Shown: positions 52,875 through 62,703 of the stretch, piece by piece
Layout of the letters: every line of letters starts with the position of its first letter
Position numbering within the stretch: the first letter of the stretch is position 1
Assembly (NCBI RefSeq): GCF_910592395.1
Contig: NC_088325.1
Span: 3,317,501 to 3,381,500, forward strand
DNA: 64,000 nt
Origin: Lineus longissimus
Lineage: Eukaryota > Nemertea > Pilidiophora > Heteronemertea > Lineidae
Direction of reading: 5' to 3'
Program-made: the position numbers and the translations under genes
The notes under the pieces: generated by a model
The model's database searches: none
The model's input: the letters and a program-made list of their open reading frames with translations, nothing else
What the model was told of the DNA's origin: nothing

Positions 52875-54458
52875 GAAAAGCAATATCTACTGTCATATAT
52901 CAATTTCTATTCTAAAACATCTCATATTTAAGAACGAATAATGTGGACAGGTTTGAAATGCTTTTTGACGGCTTCCGTATTTTGCAACCAGCCAAGCTGC
53001 TTGGGTTGCTTTGCAATAATTCAAAACGAAGCTCGTTGACGCATTGTGCATTTACATGTACTGTAAAGTGCGGTTCATTCTAAACCCAGGTGTTTTAGAA
53101 TAGATTACTTCTTCTTCTTACTCATAAGATCATGAGATAACAATAGCCCTCGCAGACAAGCGCGTTTTGTCGCTGCTACTTTTGATAATGATCGCGTGTC
53201 TGCGAGAAAAATCACAATTCGTAATTCGTAGTTCATGAAATGTACGAAACCCATGGCCATGTAAATAATGAATAATTTGTGCTTGTTTTGAAAAACCGGG
53301 TGCCCTTGATCCAAAGTAGAAATCCGTGAAGTTTAACATGCGGGCTAATATAAATGAGTGTCTGGAAACTCTCTTTGGAAAATGATTTATGTATTTCGAT
53401 GAAAGTCCCATCCAATTAGCTAAAAGTTCGTGCATTTCAATCGGTCTTCGAATGTAGCTCAAATGTTAGTCAGTTGAATGCCATTTATATCCTCGTAGCT
53501 TACCCCTCCATACAGCCATGCGTTGCAATCAGTGTTTTCAAAGTCCGTTCAAATACATCTGTCACGGCTTCCAAGTTAGTTGCGTCTTATCCAGATTAGA
53601 ATCTTTAAACCATGGCAGATTTATAGGATTCTTCACCAAGAGCTGTCCTGGTCCCTGGAAATCTTCCATATTCCATGCGGTTATTTACATCCAATTCGCG
53701 TCTTCAATCAGGCTTCTCCAAAAAAGATGGCACATTTCCTTGCAAATTCGTTGCATCATTTCTTTTCCGGCGTAGCCCCCCTCGCCCGGAAAAGGGTGTC
53801 CTTCTTATTATGTATATATGATGACAGATGCAGGTATATTTCTATAAAGACATATGCCCTTAATGCGGCAGAGATTAAAAACGGATTTTCCCCGGACGCT
53901 CTGGGACAGGACTATCACACCATCGACTGTAGTTCTTCGTACTTCGTCGTTCGTAAGGGTTGCCAAACAAGTCCTATGGCGTTTGACAAAATTCATCAAA
54001 AGAGCCATCCATGATAATTATTGTCCTTCAGTAATTTCACGAAACATAATTTTTCCAAAAAAAACACACCAAAAAACGTATCAATCCGAGGGAATAGATG
54101 TTCCTGCCAAAAGTTGCAGACATTATTTTACGGCATCACCAATTCGCATCTAAACCACCATGGTACGGGGACTTGCATTTCAGTGGACAATGGGTACTGC
54201 TACACAGGTACTAATCTAATGGCCTAATAAGATTCCCCCAAGTCTGATCTATCGACTGTTCAGTCTCTCGGGTCATGCGTCTTCGCCTTTGATGCGGCGA
54301 ACCTATTACCATCCTCGTCACCAAAGGTCATATTATTCACGTCACATCGTAGTTGGAGAAGTTACATCGCTTTGTATTCTTCAGATCCACATTGGGTTTT
54401 TTTGGTCTTTTTCTTTTGGAATTTGCTCTGATCGTGGACACTGGATTTGGCATGCTGG
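52875..54458. other. No recognised gene; partial MITE end near 53930-53980
   Basis: TTCTTCGTACTTCGTCGTTC and GTAAGGGTTGCCAAAC match the right end of the GGCAGGTTTCG MITE. Several overlapping ORFs (up to 144 codons) show no known domain. Confidence 0.35.
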
Positions 54459-54702
54459 GCCCGGTTGTTCAAAGTGCCGCTGTCTGGTTCTGCCGCCGCT
54501 AACCAACGTTATCTTAGCGTGCCGCCAAGTTTGATCAATTACATAGGCTTAGCTGCCACTTTGGCAACTAGAGGGCTCCACCATTGAGTCCTGCCATGGG
54601 GTACCGCCAAATTTTAGTGGAACCCAAAGAATTCCGCTAAGTTTAGTAGCGGTCACTAAAGCATAGCGGCCGCTTTACTAACCAGGCGTTGAACAACCGG
54701 GC
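54459..54702. mobile_element. MITE with GCCCGGTTGTTCAA ends
   Basis: About 244 bp. The left end GCCCGGTTGTTCAAAGTGCC faces the right end TTGAACAACCGGGC, and GCCGC-rich inner arms are present. A solo end TTTGAACAACCGGGACGGCG is at about 59660. Confidence 0.72.
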
Positions 54703-55078
54703 ACGTGATTCTTCATTCTAATAATTGGATTACATCGCCTGGATTTTCGTATCTTGTCCCAATATGTCCAAGGTAACACAGCCTAATCCACGGCCAGCGT
54801 GGAATTGAATACGAGTGTCAGCTTTACTAAAGCAGTTCAGAAAATAGTTATCCTGAATCGTCAGGCTTCCTCGTGGAGTGCGCCCATCGCCTGATCAGAG
54901 ATTATCCGGTTTTCACAAGGCGGCAGCCCTGAGGAAATCGACTAACACGTAACCTTTTCCATGGGGTCGGGATAGGCTAAATCCGACAAAGGCAAGTAGA
55001 CCTATTGCCTCTCCCAGACTGTTTCAACGGAAAGCTGCACATCATTTCTGCAGTCGATACGAGCTTGATGACTGATGA
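54703..55078. other. No recognised feature
   Basis: Nothing supported. Confidence 0.3.
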
Positions 55079-55317
55079 ATGGCTTCACCTAACCAGATAA
55101 TGACATTTGATAGTTATGCGGGTCAGCCCTTCAGAGACAAATCTGTCCACTCATCGCCAAGCCACCCGGGCCGTCACCCACCTGGAACGGCGATGGCCGG
55201 CTTCACCTAACCAGATAATGACGTTAGGAATCCGGGTTTGCCCTTCAGAGACCAATCTGTCGACTCATCGCCAAGCCTCCCCGGCTGGTCACCCAGCTGG
55301 AACGGCGGTAGACGAGT
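55079..55317 (+). repeat. Two tandem copies of about 120 bp
   Basis: GGCTTCACCTAACCAGATAA starts both copies (about 55080 and 55199), and both continue with CCCTTCAGAGACxAATCTGT and ACTCATCGCCAAGCC. Confidence 0.88.
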
Positions 55318-55429
55318 TGACGGCAATATTGCTTGTTCAATGGCATCTCTGTATAGAAGCAGGATGCAGTTCGGCTTGCTCGTGACCGATCTTAAAGGGT
55401 GGCGTCCTGCTTAATTGGAGACTGCGCAG

Positions 55430-55580
55430 AGAGAAGCCGCTGAGTGGCTAGGACTCTCGACTAGCGGTCAAGTTTATCTTCGGTTCGATCCCCACTGTCG
55501 CGTGATACTGTTGGCAGGTCTCTTTGTCTTACTCAGGTGTATAAATGGGTACCGGTCAGAAATACTCAGATTGTAGCGCT
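55430..55580 (+). repeat. tRNA-derived SINE
   Basis: GCTGAGTGGCTAGGACTCTC (A-box-like) and CGGTTCGATCCCC (B box) are 33 or so bases apart as in tRNA genes. They are followed by CTTACTCAGGTGTATAAATG, a non-tRNA body. No intact cloverleaf ends, so a SINE head rather than a tRNA gene. Confidence 0.65.
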
Positions 55581-56474
55581 GGTTGCGCAGCTTATCTAAG
55601 GTCTACTGAAAGGTTTCAGGACAGACCGGGGTTAAAGTGTAAAGTCGGATGATAACGTATATCGCAGTTGATATCAGACTAAACCCAAAACTCTAACTTT
55701 TTTGAGCAAGTCCACGTAATGCACTGGACGACCAATATTCTCTGTTCAGAGAATGGATTGCCCTCTTGAGCCGTCTGGCTGATTGGCCTCGTATTTTATT
55801 TTACGTCTTCATTAATGAACAAGGGCAAATTAAACAAAAGACAGCAAAATCTTGCATGTAGTTGCATTGTTGTCGAACTGATGCCGCGGAACATTTGACA
55901 ACTTATAAACGTGAGACGGGTCGTATTACATTTGAGGATTAACTGACAGACCGGGGTCTAGTTTTACTGGGGTTTTTTCTGGTTACAAAAGGTCAGCCCT
56001 TTTGGTGTCACGCGATCATTGACGAACCGCTCGGTCTCTAGTTTTCCGGCCTATTCACAAAAAGTTCAACCCAGACAAGTTTCCATTTCCACCCCGCGAA
56101 ACTCAAAGTGAGCATCGACGCGGAAATATAAGCGATACAGAGCACTTTTTCTAAAGGAGAACGGGTCGCTGTGAATGATGGGATTACCCTATCCAATTTC
56201 CCCATCCTCTCACTTGAAGATCAACCTTGTTGTCTTTCGCCTGACGGAGTAGCAGTCTTTTTGAAGGAGATTGCCTGTTTATGAAGTTCTCGAAAGCATA
56301 TCGAGAACAGTGTTTTTGTCTGCAGCAGTGGACTAACTATCTGCATCTGTTAGTGTCAATCAATGGCAATTCCGATTGGCTGTCAATTTCTCAATATCTA
56401 TGGCCGAGTTCGTCTTCACCCCGGAGAATCAAAATTCTGCACTCCGGGCATTAAGTGCAAAGTCCAGGTTCCGA
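55581..56474. other. No recognised gene
   Basis: Noncoding sequence; nothing supported. Confidence 0.3.
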
Positions 56475-56880
56475 GTCGTCTGGTACTCCTAAATTCGGAG
56501 TCCCTCGATTGAGCGTCTAGGAAAACAGCACTCCCTTCCTTCAAAGACGTGATAAAGTTCTAAATTCAACTAGTATATTCGGATATTGGGATCTTGAGGA
56601 ACACGATAGTTGAAGTTTCACATTAAAATTTCCGTCGTGTAGGCTGCAATAAGTGAAACGCCTTTGATGTTCATGCTTGCTTTACGAACATTTGCTTCTT
56701 CACGCTGCCCAAGCAGAGATGTGGTGCTTGAAATCAGCCCATACAGGCCCAGTATCTCTAGATCCGAATGTACGCGTCTATTAAATACTACCATATTTAG
56801 GTACATGTATGCCATGGGCGAGCCTTTCTTCCGAGGAAACTATTGAAGGACTCGGAATTCAGGAATACCAGACGACTCGT
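56475..56880. mobile_element. Candidate MITE with about 35-base inverted arms
   Basis: CGAGTCGTCTGGTACTCCTA and ATTCGGAGTCC at 56475-56511 face the inverse at 56846-56880 with a few mismatches. The middle contains a short open frame (56664-56846) that seems fortuitous. Confidence 0.6.
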
Positions 56881-57500
56881 AGCTTTTTGTGATCACACTT
56901 TCACAATTTAGTAACAAGAGGTCAGCCAAGTTCCTTCGACCAAATCTATCCGAGAGAAAAAAAAACCACTTCATATACGCTGGTCGCAGAGTGATTGCTT
57001 TTCCATCGTTAAATGCCCAAAAGTAATTAATCTTGCAGCCTCTCCATCCGGGGACTACTTGATTAACAATTCAAAATGTCTCGGCAAATTGACCCCTGGG
57101 ATTCGAGGTTGTTAATTTCGAACATTGCCAGTATGAGTGAACGGGCTCCCTAGCGGACATGAAAATAAACACCGGATGAACAACCGCTGCTTTCGTTATT
57201 GGTGTTGGGCCGCCACGTGTATTGTTGCTAACTTGATAGCCGCTGATTACTCAGTTCAATGGGGAATAAACTCGTTTTCTGGCCAACTTATTAAACCCTC
57301 AATGCTCCATCCTACATGTCTGATCCTGCTTATCAACTCGCGGCACTTATCTGATCCCAAAGTTCAGCAGACACCGGTCCGATAAAACTTTTCTCGCTGC
57401 CTAATATCATCAGCGCTAGGTTCAGTCAAAGAAATGACGTATAGACCAGTCGAAGTAATGACGTATATTCACGTAGTCCAGTCAACATGTTGCATGAGTC
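56881..57500. other. No gene; partial dispersed repeat 1
   Basis: TTTGTGATCACACTTTCACA and GAGGTCAGCCAAGT at 56888-56935 match the right part of dispersed repeat family 1 (27381, 23763). The rest is unrecognised. Confidence 0.4.
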
Positions 57501-57504
57501 ACTA

Positions 57505-57631
57505 GGGAGTTTTCGCAAATCCCCGAAACGCCAACATGAACGTCTATCTCATTGTTCGACCTCCTGACAACGAAGTCGAAGAATGGGATAGGCGTTCACG
57601 TGGATGTTTCGGGGACTTTGCGAAAACTCCC
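57505..57631. mobile_element. GGGAGTTTTCGC MITE family, copy 4 (best preserved)
   Basis: 127 bp with perfect GGGAGTTTTCGCAAA termini in inverse orientation, TA on both sides (57503-57504, 57632-57633), and inner CCCGAAACGCCAAC arms. Confidence 0.88.
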
Positions 57632-57747
57632 TAGTATTACTTTCTTGATATTGTTGATTATCTTCAGAGGCCTAAAATAATATCCTTTTAATTTGGGCGC
57701 AACACAAATTTGCTAATTGATTGATTGATTGACCTCTATGTTGCTGG

Positions 57748-57935
57748 TTTAGGCCTATCGATCCTATGAAAGCCATTTCGTGGGGGTCGATGTTAATATC
57801 TGCCCTGATAAGCCTTTGATATGACAGTAGAACAATGAGCATTCACGCCTAGGCCCGAGCTGGCGTTGTTTAAAGACGATAATAAACCATGTATCCGGCG
57901 AGGCCTGAATTCTTTTAACTGAGAGGTAGACGGCA
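57748..57935 (+). repeat. Dispersed repeat family 2, copy 2
   Basis: TTAGGCCTATCGATCCTATG, TTTCGTGGGGGTCGATG, CCCTGATAAGCCTTTGATA, AGTAGAACAATG and CTTTTAACTGAGAGGTA occur in the family order. Confidence 0.72.
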
Positions 57936-57948
57936 AAAACACGTAATA

Positions 57949-58050
57949 GGGAGATTTCGCGAAGTCTCGAAACGCGAACACGAGCGCCTGACGCATTGTC
58001 AATGAGGTAGGCATTAGCGTTGGCGCTTTGGGGACATTGCGAAAACTCCC
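57949..58050. mobile_element. GGGAGTTTTCGC MITE family, copy 5
   Basis: 102 bp from GGGAGATTTCGCGAAGTCTC to GCGAAAACTCCC with TA on both sides (57947-57948, 58051-58052). It sits just downstream of dispersed repeat 2. Confidence 0.85.
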
Positions 58051-58414
58051 TAATGTAAACAACGGGCACCCAAAAATACCAGCACTTTTCAATAAGATAG
58101 TATTTTATAAACACCCTCTACATACATGTCACGTCCAGTCCTTTTGATCCTTTAGATATAGCAATGGCTGATGATGGAGTCCCGCTTTAGCGATAATGGA
58201 CTTAGACATACAACCCCTCATCCATAATCAACAGTCATTAGGACAGTATTTATTCTCTTTGATTTTAGCTATTACGGTATCTGGACATGTGTCTTTGAGT
58301 GCCCGATACAATTGGCCCGATGAACAGTTGTAGAAGTTATCGTACGACTTTGCACTTCAACCCAACATTTCTCAGGAGAACTTCGCACCACAAACGTTTC
58401 GGCCTACATTTTAC
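58051..58414. other. No recognised feature
   Basis: Nothing supported. Confidence 0.3.
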
Positions 58415-58625
58415 CTTTTCTCGGGCGGTGGTGAAAATGAACCTTCTCATTTCCTGCTTATAAGTAAGGCACGGATCAGTCAGTGGGTTACTTCCTGGTG
58501 AACATGCCGACAATATGGGCCTGCAATACGGTTCCATTTAGAAACTCGCGTGTGACTTGAAGATGCATCAATCGCTTTGATACCGACTGAGGCGTGGTAA
58601 GAGCATACCCGAGCATTTCCACCCG
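58415..58625 (+). repeat. Dispersed repeat 4, copy 2
   Basis: Matches 35510-35720 in order and orientation. Confidence 0.7.
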
Positions 58626-58744
58626 GCACCGGAGACCAGAGGTGCCTTCGTACAACTTGGTACACCTTAAGTTATATCTGTCGATGTTGATGATAAGTAA
58701 GTTGCACCACATCCCTTGGATTTTCATCGCCGTTTTCTGCCTTT

Positions 58745-58925
58745 GCCGGACCCCATTATAGCCGTTTCGTCGGGTCGATGCTGTCAAGATTTGTCCTGAT
58801 AATCTTTTGATAAGACGGTTAAACAATGGGAATGTTGGCCTAGGAACGGATGGGCTTTCTTTAAAGACAAAATACAGTGTATTAGACAAGGCCTGGACTC
58901 TTTCAACTGCAAGGTAAGGGGCGAA
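58745..58925 (+). repeat. Dispersed repeat family 2, copy 3
   Basis: GCCGTTTCGTCGGGTCGATG, TCAAGATTTGTCCTGATAAT, AACAATGGGAATGTTGG and TTCAACTGCAAGGTAAGGGG in family order. Confidence 0.7.
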
Positions 58926-59214
58926 TAACGAAATACGCCCTTTCTACCTTTTCTTAGAAGTCGAACACAAACGCGTTAACGATTTGTTTTGTTTATCAGG
59001 TTTATAAAGCAAAGTCATTATCATTCAGCAGTCGTGTAGAACCTTGCAGTGACAAAACGAATTATTTGCCTAAGAAACAAACTGTCAATATAATAATGAT
59101 GTTATATCAACCCCTGACAGTTAGAACTCGCACTGTAAGTAAAAGTTTAGCAAATCAAATATAAGTTTCATCAAACTGACACATATCTTACGACTTAATA
59201 CCATTGGTTGACTT

Positions 59215-59565
59215 CGTGATATACACATGAATACATAAGAATGAGACGTTGATCCGCTGTGAAAGAAAAATACGTATTACAGGGACCGCATCGCGGGTAT
59301 CATGTTGTCATGATTTTGACTTCGTTTTAATAAAATACTTATAAAATTCTCATAGATTTTGGATTATACGCAAATACACAAGACTGAATGCCATTTTTGA
59401 CTTCATGATAATACACATGAATACACACAAGTGTGACGTTGCGCGTTGCAAATTTATCCGGGTTAAGTTCCTTTAAAAGTTAAGTTCCTTTAAACAGGAA
59501 CTTAACCCGGATAAATTTGACTTGGTTTTAATAAAATACTTATAAAATTCTCTTAGATTAGATTA
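59215..59565 (+). repeat. Direct duplication of about 150 bp, second copy interrupted by a hairpin
   Basis: GACTTCGTGATATACACATG ... TTTTAATAAAATACTTATAA at 59215-59355 recurs at about 59397-59560. In the second copy the middle is replaced by the hairpin at 59450-59518. Confidence 0.75.
59450..59518. mobile_element. 69-bp perfect hairpin insertion
   Basis: AAATTTATCCGGGTTAAGTT continues to CCT and pairs perfectly with the right arm (23 bases per arm). The loop itself repeats GTTAAGTTCCTTTAAA. Confidence 0.8.
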
Positions 59566-59895
59566 ATCTACATGTAAGGCATATCAAGTAAAGATATCAT
59601 AAATGGTGACAATTTTCTTTTGTGAAATATTTCATGTAATGGGAGGGGACCCTTAAACATGCTTTGAACAACCGGGACGGCGGTTCATCAAGGCCACTGC
59701 CGCTTCTGATGATGGGAAAGTCGTTTTCCCTCCAGAAACACCTCTGCTCTATACTCTGTAACAATGTTACCATAATCTGTCATCAAAGTATGGCGACTGC
59801 TTTGTCGGCAAATCTCGGCCAATAATTAGTGTTTATCGTTAGTCTTGCCATGCCTTGTTATTGGGGACTTCTCAATTCGGCTAAATAAACAGGTT

Positions 59896-60460
59896 TCCTC
59901 ACTACCGTGAGATTCCCGGCAGATCTCCATGCTGCCGAGGGATTCCCAACAGTTATACATATTGCCAGGAGATTCCAACGGATCTCCATACTGCCAAGAG
60001 ATTCCCAACAGTTATACATATTGCCAGGAGATTCCAACGGATCTCCATACTGCCAAGAGATTCCCAACAGCTATACATATTGCCAGGAGATTCCAACGGA
60101 TCTCCATACTGCCAAGAGATTCCCAACAGTTATACATATTGCCAGGAGATTCCAACGGATCTCCATACTGCCGAGAGATTCCCAACAGTTATACATATTG
60201 CCAGGAGATTCCAACGGATCTCCATACTGCCAATAGATTCCCAACAGTTATACATATTGCCAGGAGATTCCAACGGATCTCCATACTGCCGAGAGATTCC
60301 CAACAGTTATACATATTGCCAGGAGATTCCAACGGATCTCCATACTGCCGAGAGATTCCCAACAGTTATACATATTGCCAGGAGATTTCAACGGATCTCC
60401 ATACTGCTGAGAGATTCCCAACAGCTATACTGATTGCCAGAAGATTACAACGATCTCCAT
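59896..60460 (+). repeat. 59-bp minisatellite, about 9.5 units
   Basis: ATTCCCAACAGTTATACATA starts units at 59942, 60001, 60060 and so on, every 59 bases with few changes. Each unit is itself two related halves of 29-30 bases (TGCCAGGAGATTCC... and TGCCAAGAGATTCCC...). The left edge shows a more diverged pair. Period 59 is not a multiple of three, yet all three plus-strand frames stay open over long stretches because the unit lacks stops. Confidence 0.97.
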
Positions 60461-60489
60461 ACTGCCGGACCAACCAGCCAGTATAGTTT

Positions 60490-60780
60490 ATGGTGGTATG
60501 ATTTTTATTCGCCGCCATTATTGCATGTATAAACGTTATCAATATGGCAATCATGTTATTTCATATAACACCCTATTACGAAAAGAAATCCTTCGAAAAC
60601 ACTTTTATTACCACTATCTCAGCTAGCTAATGTTAGGCGAGTGGTACAATTTGAGATGTCGAGCGAATAAAAAGAATGATTGACCGCGCTGTTCGCTCAT
60701 TATATCTCAGTGACGTCAGCACTGCAATTTACTTGTCATGTTACGTAATTTTCTACGTTTCTTTTTGGGTAATCAGGGGA
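60490..60780 (+). repeat. Diverged direct duplication, copy 1
   Basis: GGTATGATTTTTATTCGCCG, GGTACAATTTGAGATGTCGA, GATTGACCGCG and CTCAGTGACGTCAGC recur in order at 61010-61300 with about 25% difference. Confidence 0.75.
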
Positions 60781-60792
60781 TGCATGACGTCA

Positions 60793-60985
60793 TTTTGCCC
60801 CTTACCACGCGGTTAAAAGAATTCATGCCTAGCCCAATACATATTCTATTGTCCAAAGCCAAAGCCTGCTGACACCTAGGCCTAAACTCCCGTTGTTCAA
60901 CTGTCTTCTGAAACGGTTATCAAGGCAAATGTTGATTGCATCGACCCCCTTGAAATAGCTTGAACGTGGGTCCATAGGCCTAAAC
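60793..60985 (-). repeat. Dispersed repeat family 2, inverted copy
   Basis: TTGCCCCTTACCACGCGGTT, GAATTCATGCCTAGCC and GCATCGACCCCCTTGAAA are the inverse of the family. It separates the two halves of the 60490/61010 duplication. Confidence 0.65.
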
Positions 60986-61009
60986 GCACAAGGGGAAATA
61001 ATGGTAAAT

Positions 61010-61300
61010 GTATGGTATGACTTTTATTGGCGGCCGTTGTTTTATATAAACATTATTGACAATTTCAATATGGCATTATCACCTTTTTCAGTATGGCGAT
61101 TCTTTAACCCTACATGAGAAACGAAATTCGGCGAATACCCCTTTGCCGTTCTCCAAGCTAGCGATCAACTGGTACAATTTCAGATGTCGAAAGAATTGAA
61201 AAAAACTGATTGACCGCGATTTTCACTAATGATACCTCAGTGACGTTAGCGTTGCAATGTATTTGTCATTTGTCGTATTTTTGTGCTTCGTGGTTGGCAA
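61010..61300 (+). repeat. Diverged direct duplication, copy 2
   Basis: Partner of 60490-60780. Confidence 0.72.
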
Positions 61301-62153
61301 TCACGCAAATGCGCTGACCCGCTGAGAAAGGATGATCCCTCATCCAATAGAGCAATGCATTTTTCGGTGTTGCCGATACTGAAGACCGCCATCATTACGT
61401 TATTTCAGCAGCTTAGGGATAAAATACTTCATTACAAGCCCAGCTCTTCAACAGTTCTGTTGTTTGAAAACAAAGATCAAGGATGCGCGAGCCTTATAAA
61501 AGCCTCTGCCGGCATTGACTTGGCCTGGAAAATCATCAGGGGGCACCGACATCCCACAAAATACACTAAACAGGTGGTACAAAACTGACTTCAAATCTTT
61601 TCGATGTATGGAATATATTGTGTCCTTCTAATTCCCAAAAGCATCTCGCAGAATTTTGTATTTTTTGTTTACTTTAGCAGACAGAAAAATTCAAGAAGAA
61701 GACACAAACTGAACGCCTAATCCCAATGGTGTTAAGGACAATAATGATAATGCTATGTTATTTTCAAGGACGTTCTATGTTTGTGGATTTGGCGAGTAAC
61801 GGCTGCACGTGAAAATGAAAATTGAGAAAATGTATAAAAAATATATTTTTGTTTAAAGTTTATCCACAAATTTTGTAATCTGCCAATGATAATCATGAAA
61901 ATCTATTTCTACAGAACTTCGTGAAGCGGAAAACGAATAGTCATCAAAGGTCGTTGGGCATCGGCGCAAAGTAAAAATCAATGCTCTTCTTGTGATTTGT
62001 GCGGTGCTTACTTCACCTAAATTAAAAGTTACCATAAAATAGTTGCTCTTAAACTCGATATTGACATCAGTGACCATAAAATCGAACCAGCTGAAAAAAA
62101 ATATTTTCCGTTCGTAATTTACCCCAAAGGTGGCCTGTACTAAAGGAAGTACA
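61301..62153. other. No recognised feature
   Basis: The frame 61283-61588 has no known domain. The remainder is AT-rich; nothing supported. Confidence 0.3.
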
Positions 62154-62204
62154 TGTAATGTAATGTAATGTAATGTAATGTAATGTAATGTAATGTAATG
62201 TAAA
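62154..62204 (+). repeat. (TGTAA)n microsatellite
   Basis: About ten uninterrupted pentamers forming the 3' tail of the LINE copy on the minus strand. Confidence 0.95.
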
Positions 62205-62271
62205 TACCATATTTCTATAGCGCCCGTTTCAAGCAAAATGCTCGTTCACGGGCGCTTCACAGATAAAAAGA

Positions 62272-62703
62272 TCACACCTGACTAAACAGCTCTGTCTTCA
62301 ACAATCCGCGAAATTCCTTAAGGGTCGCGGCTGCCCGGATGTTGGTCGGCAGCGGGTTCCAGAGCGTGGGGGCCGAGTGGCCAAATGCCCGCTCGCCGTA
62401 TGTTCTTTTTGCACGCGGAACTACAAGTGATAGGTCGTGTGCTGACCGCAGGTGCCTTTCTGGCTCATAGACATTGATCATCTCAGCGAGGTACTGAGGG
62501 GCCCGACCGTGCAGGCACTTCCAGACGAGCACCGATGTTTTAAATCTAATTCGCTGCTCCACAGGCAGCCAATGTAACTGTCTCAGGACAGGTGTGATGT
62601 GTTCCCGCCTGGATGTGCGTGTGACAACGCGGGCCGCAGCATTCTGAACCCGCTGCAGTCTCCCGATGACAGTCCCTGGCAGCCTGTTGAGGAGCGAATT
62701 ACA
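62272..62703 (-). pseudogene. LINE reverse transcriptase C-terminal fragment
   Basis: About 143 residues in one open frame ending at TGA (complement of 62272-62274). It has NSLLNRLP, LQRVQNAAARVV, LHWLPVEQRIRFK, YLAEMINVYEPERHLRSA, YGERAFGHSAPTLWNPLP and LLKTELF, the standard C-terminal series of CR1/L2-type LINEs. Stops appear immediately upstream of 62703, so the polymerase and endonuclease domains are absent. The frame is intact, suggesting a fairly recent insertion. Confidence 0.88.

Larger units (their letters stand above)
62154..62703 (-). mobile_element. 5'-truncated CR1/L2-like LINE with microsatellite tail
   Basis: On the minus strand the C-terminal RT region is followed by a short 3' UTR (GAAGCGCCCGTGAACGAGCA, GGGCGCTATAG) and then about ten TTACA units (62154-62204 on +). 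A 3' pentamer tail and 5' truncation are typical of CR1/L2-group elements. TACATG occurs at both edges (about 62149 and 62700) and may be the target duplication. Confidence 0.85.

Noticed and set aside
55430-55505. Functional tRNA gene
   Set aside because: The boxes are present but the acceptor stem and full cloverleaf cannot be drawn; a SINE head explains it better.
59907-60486. Three overlapping plus-strand ORFs of 109-185 codons with repeating ILPRDSQQLY-type peptides
   Set aside because: They are three frame readings of the same 59-bp minisatellite; no start, splice site or host context supports translation.
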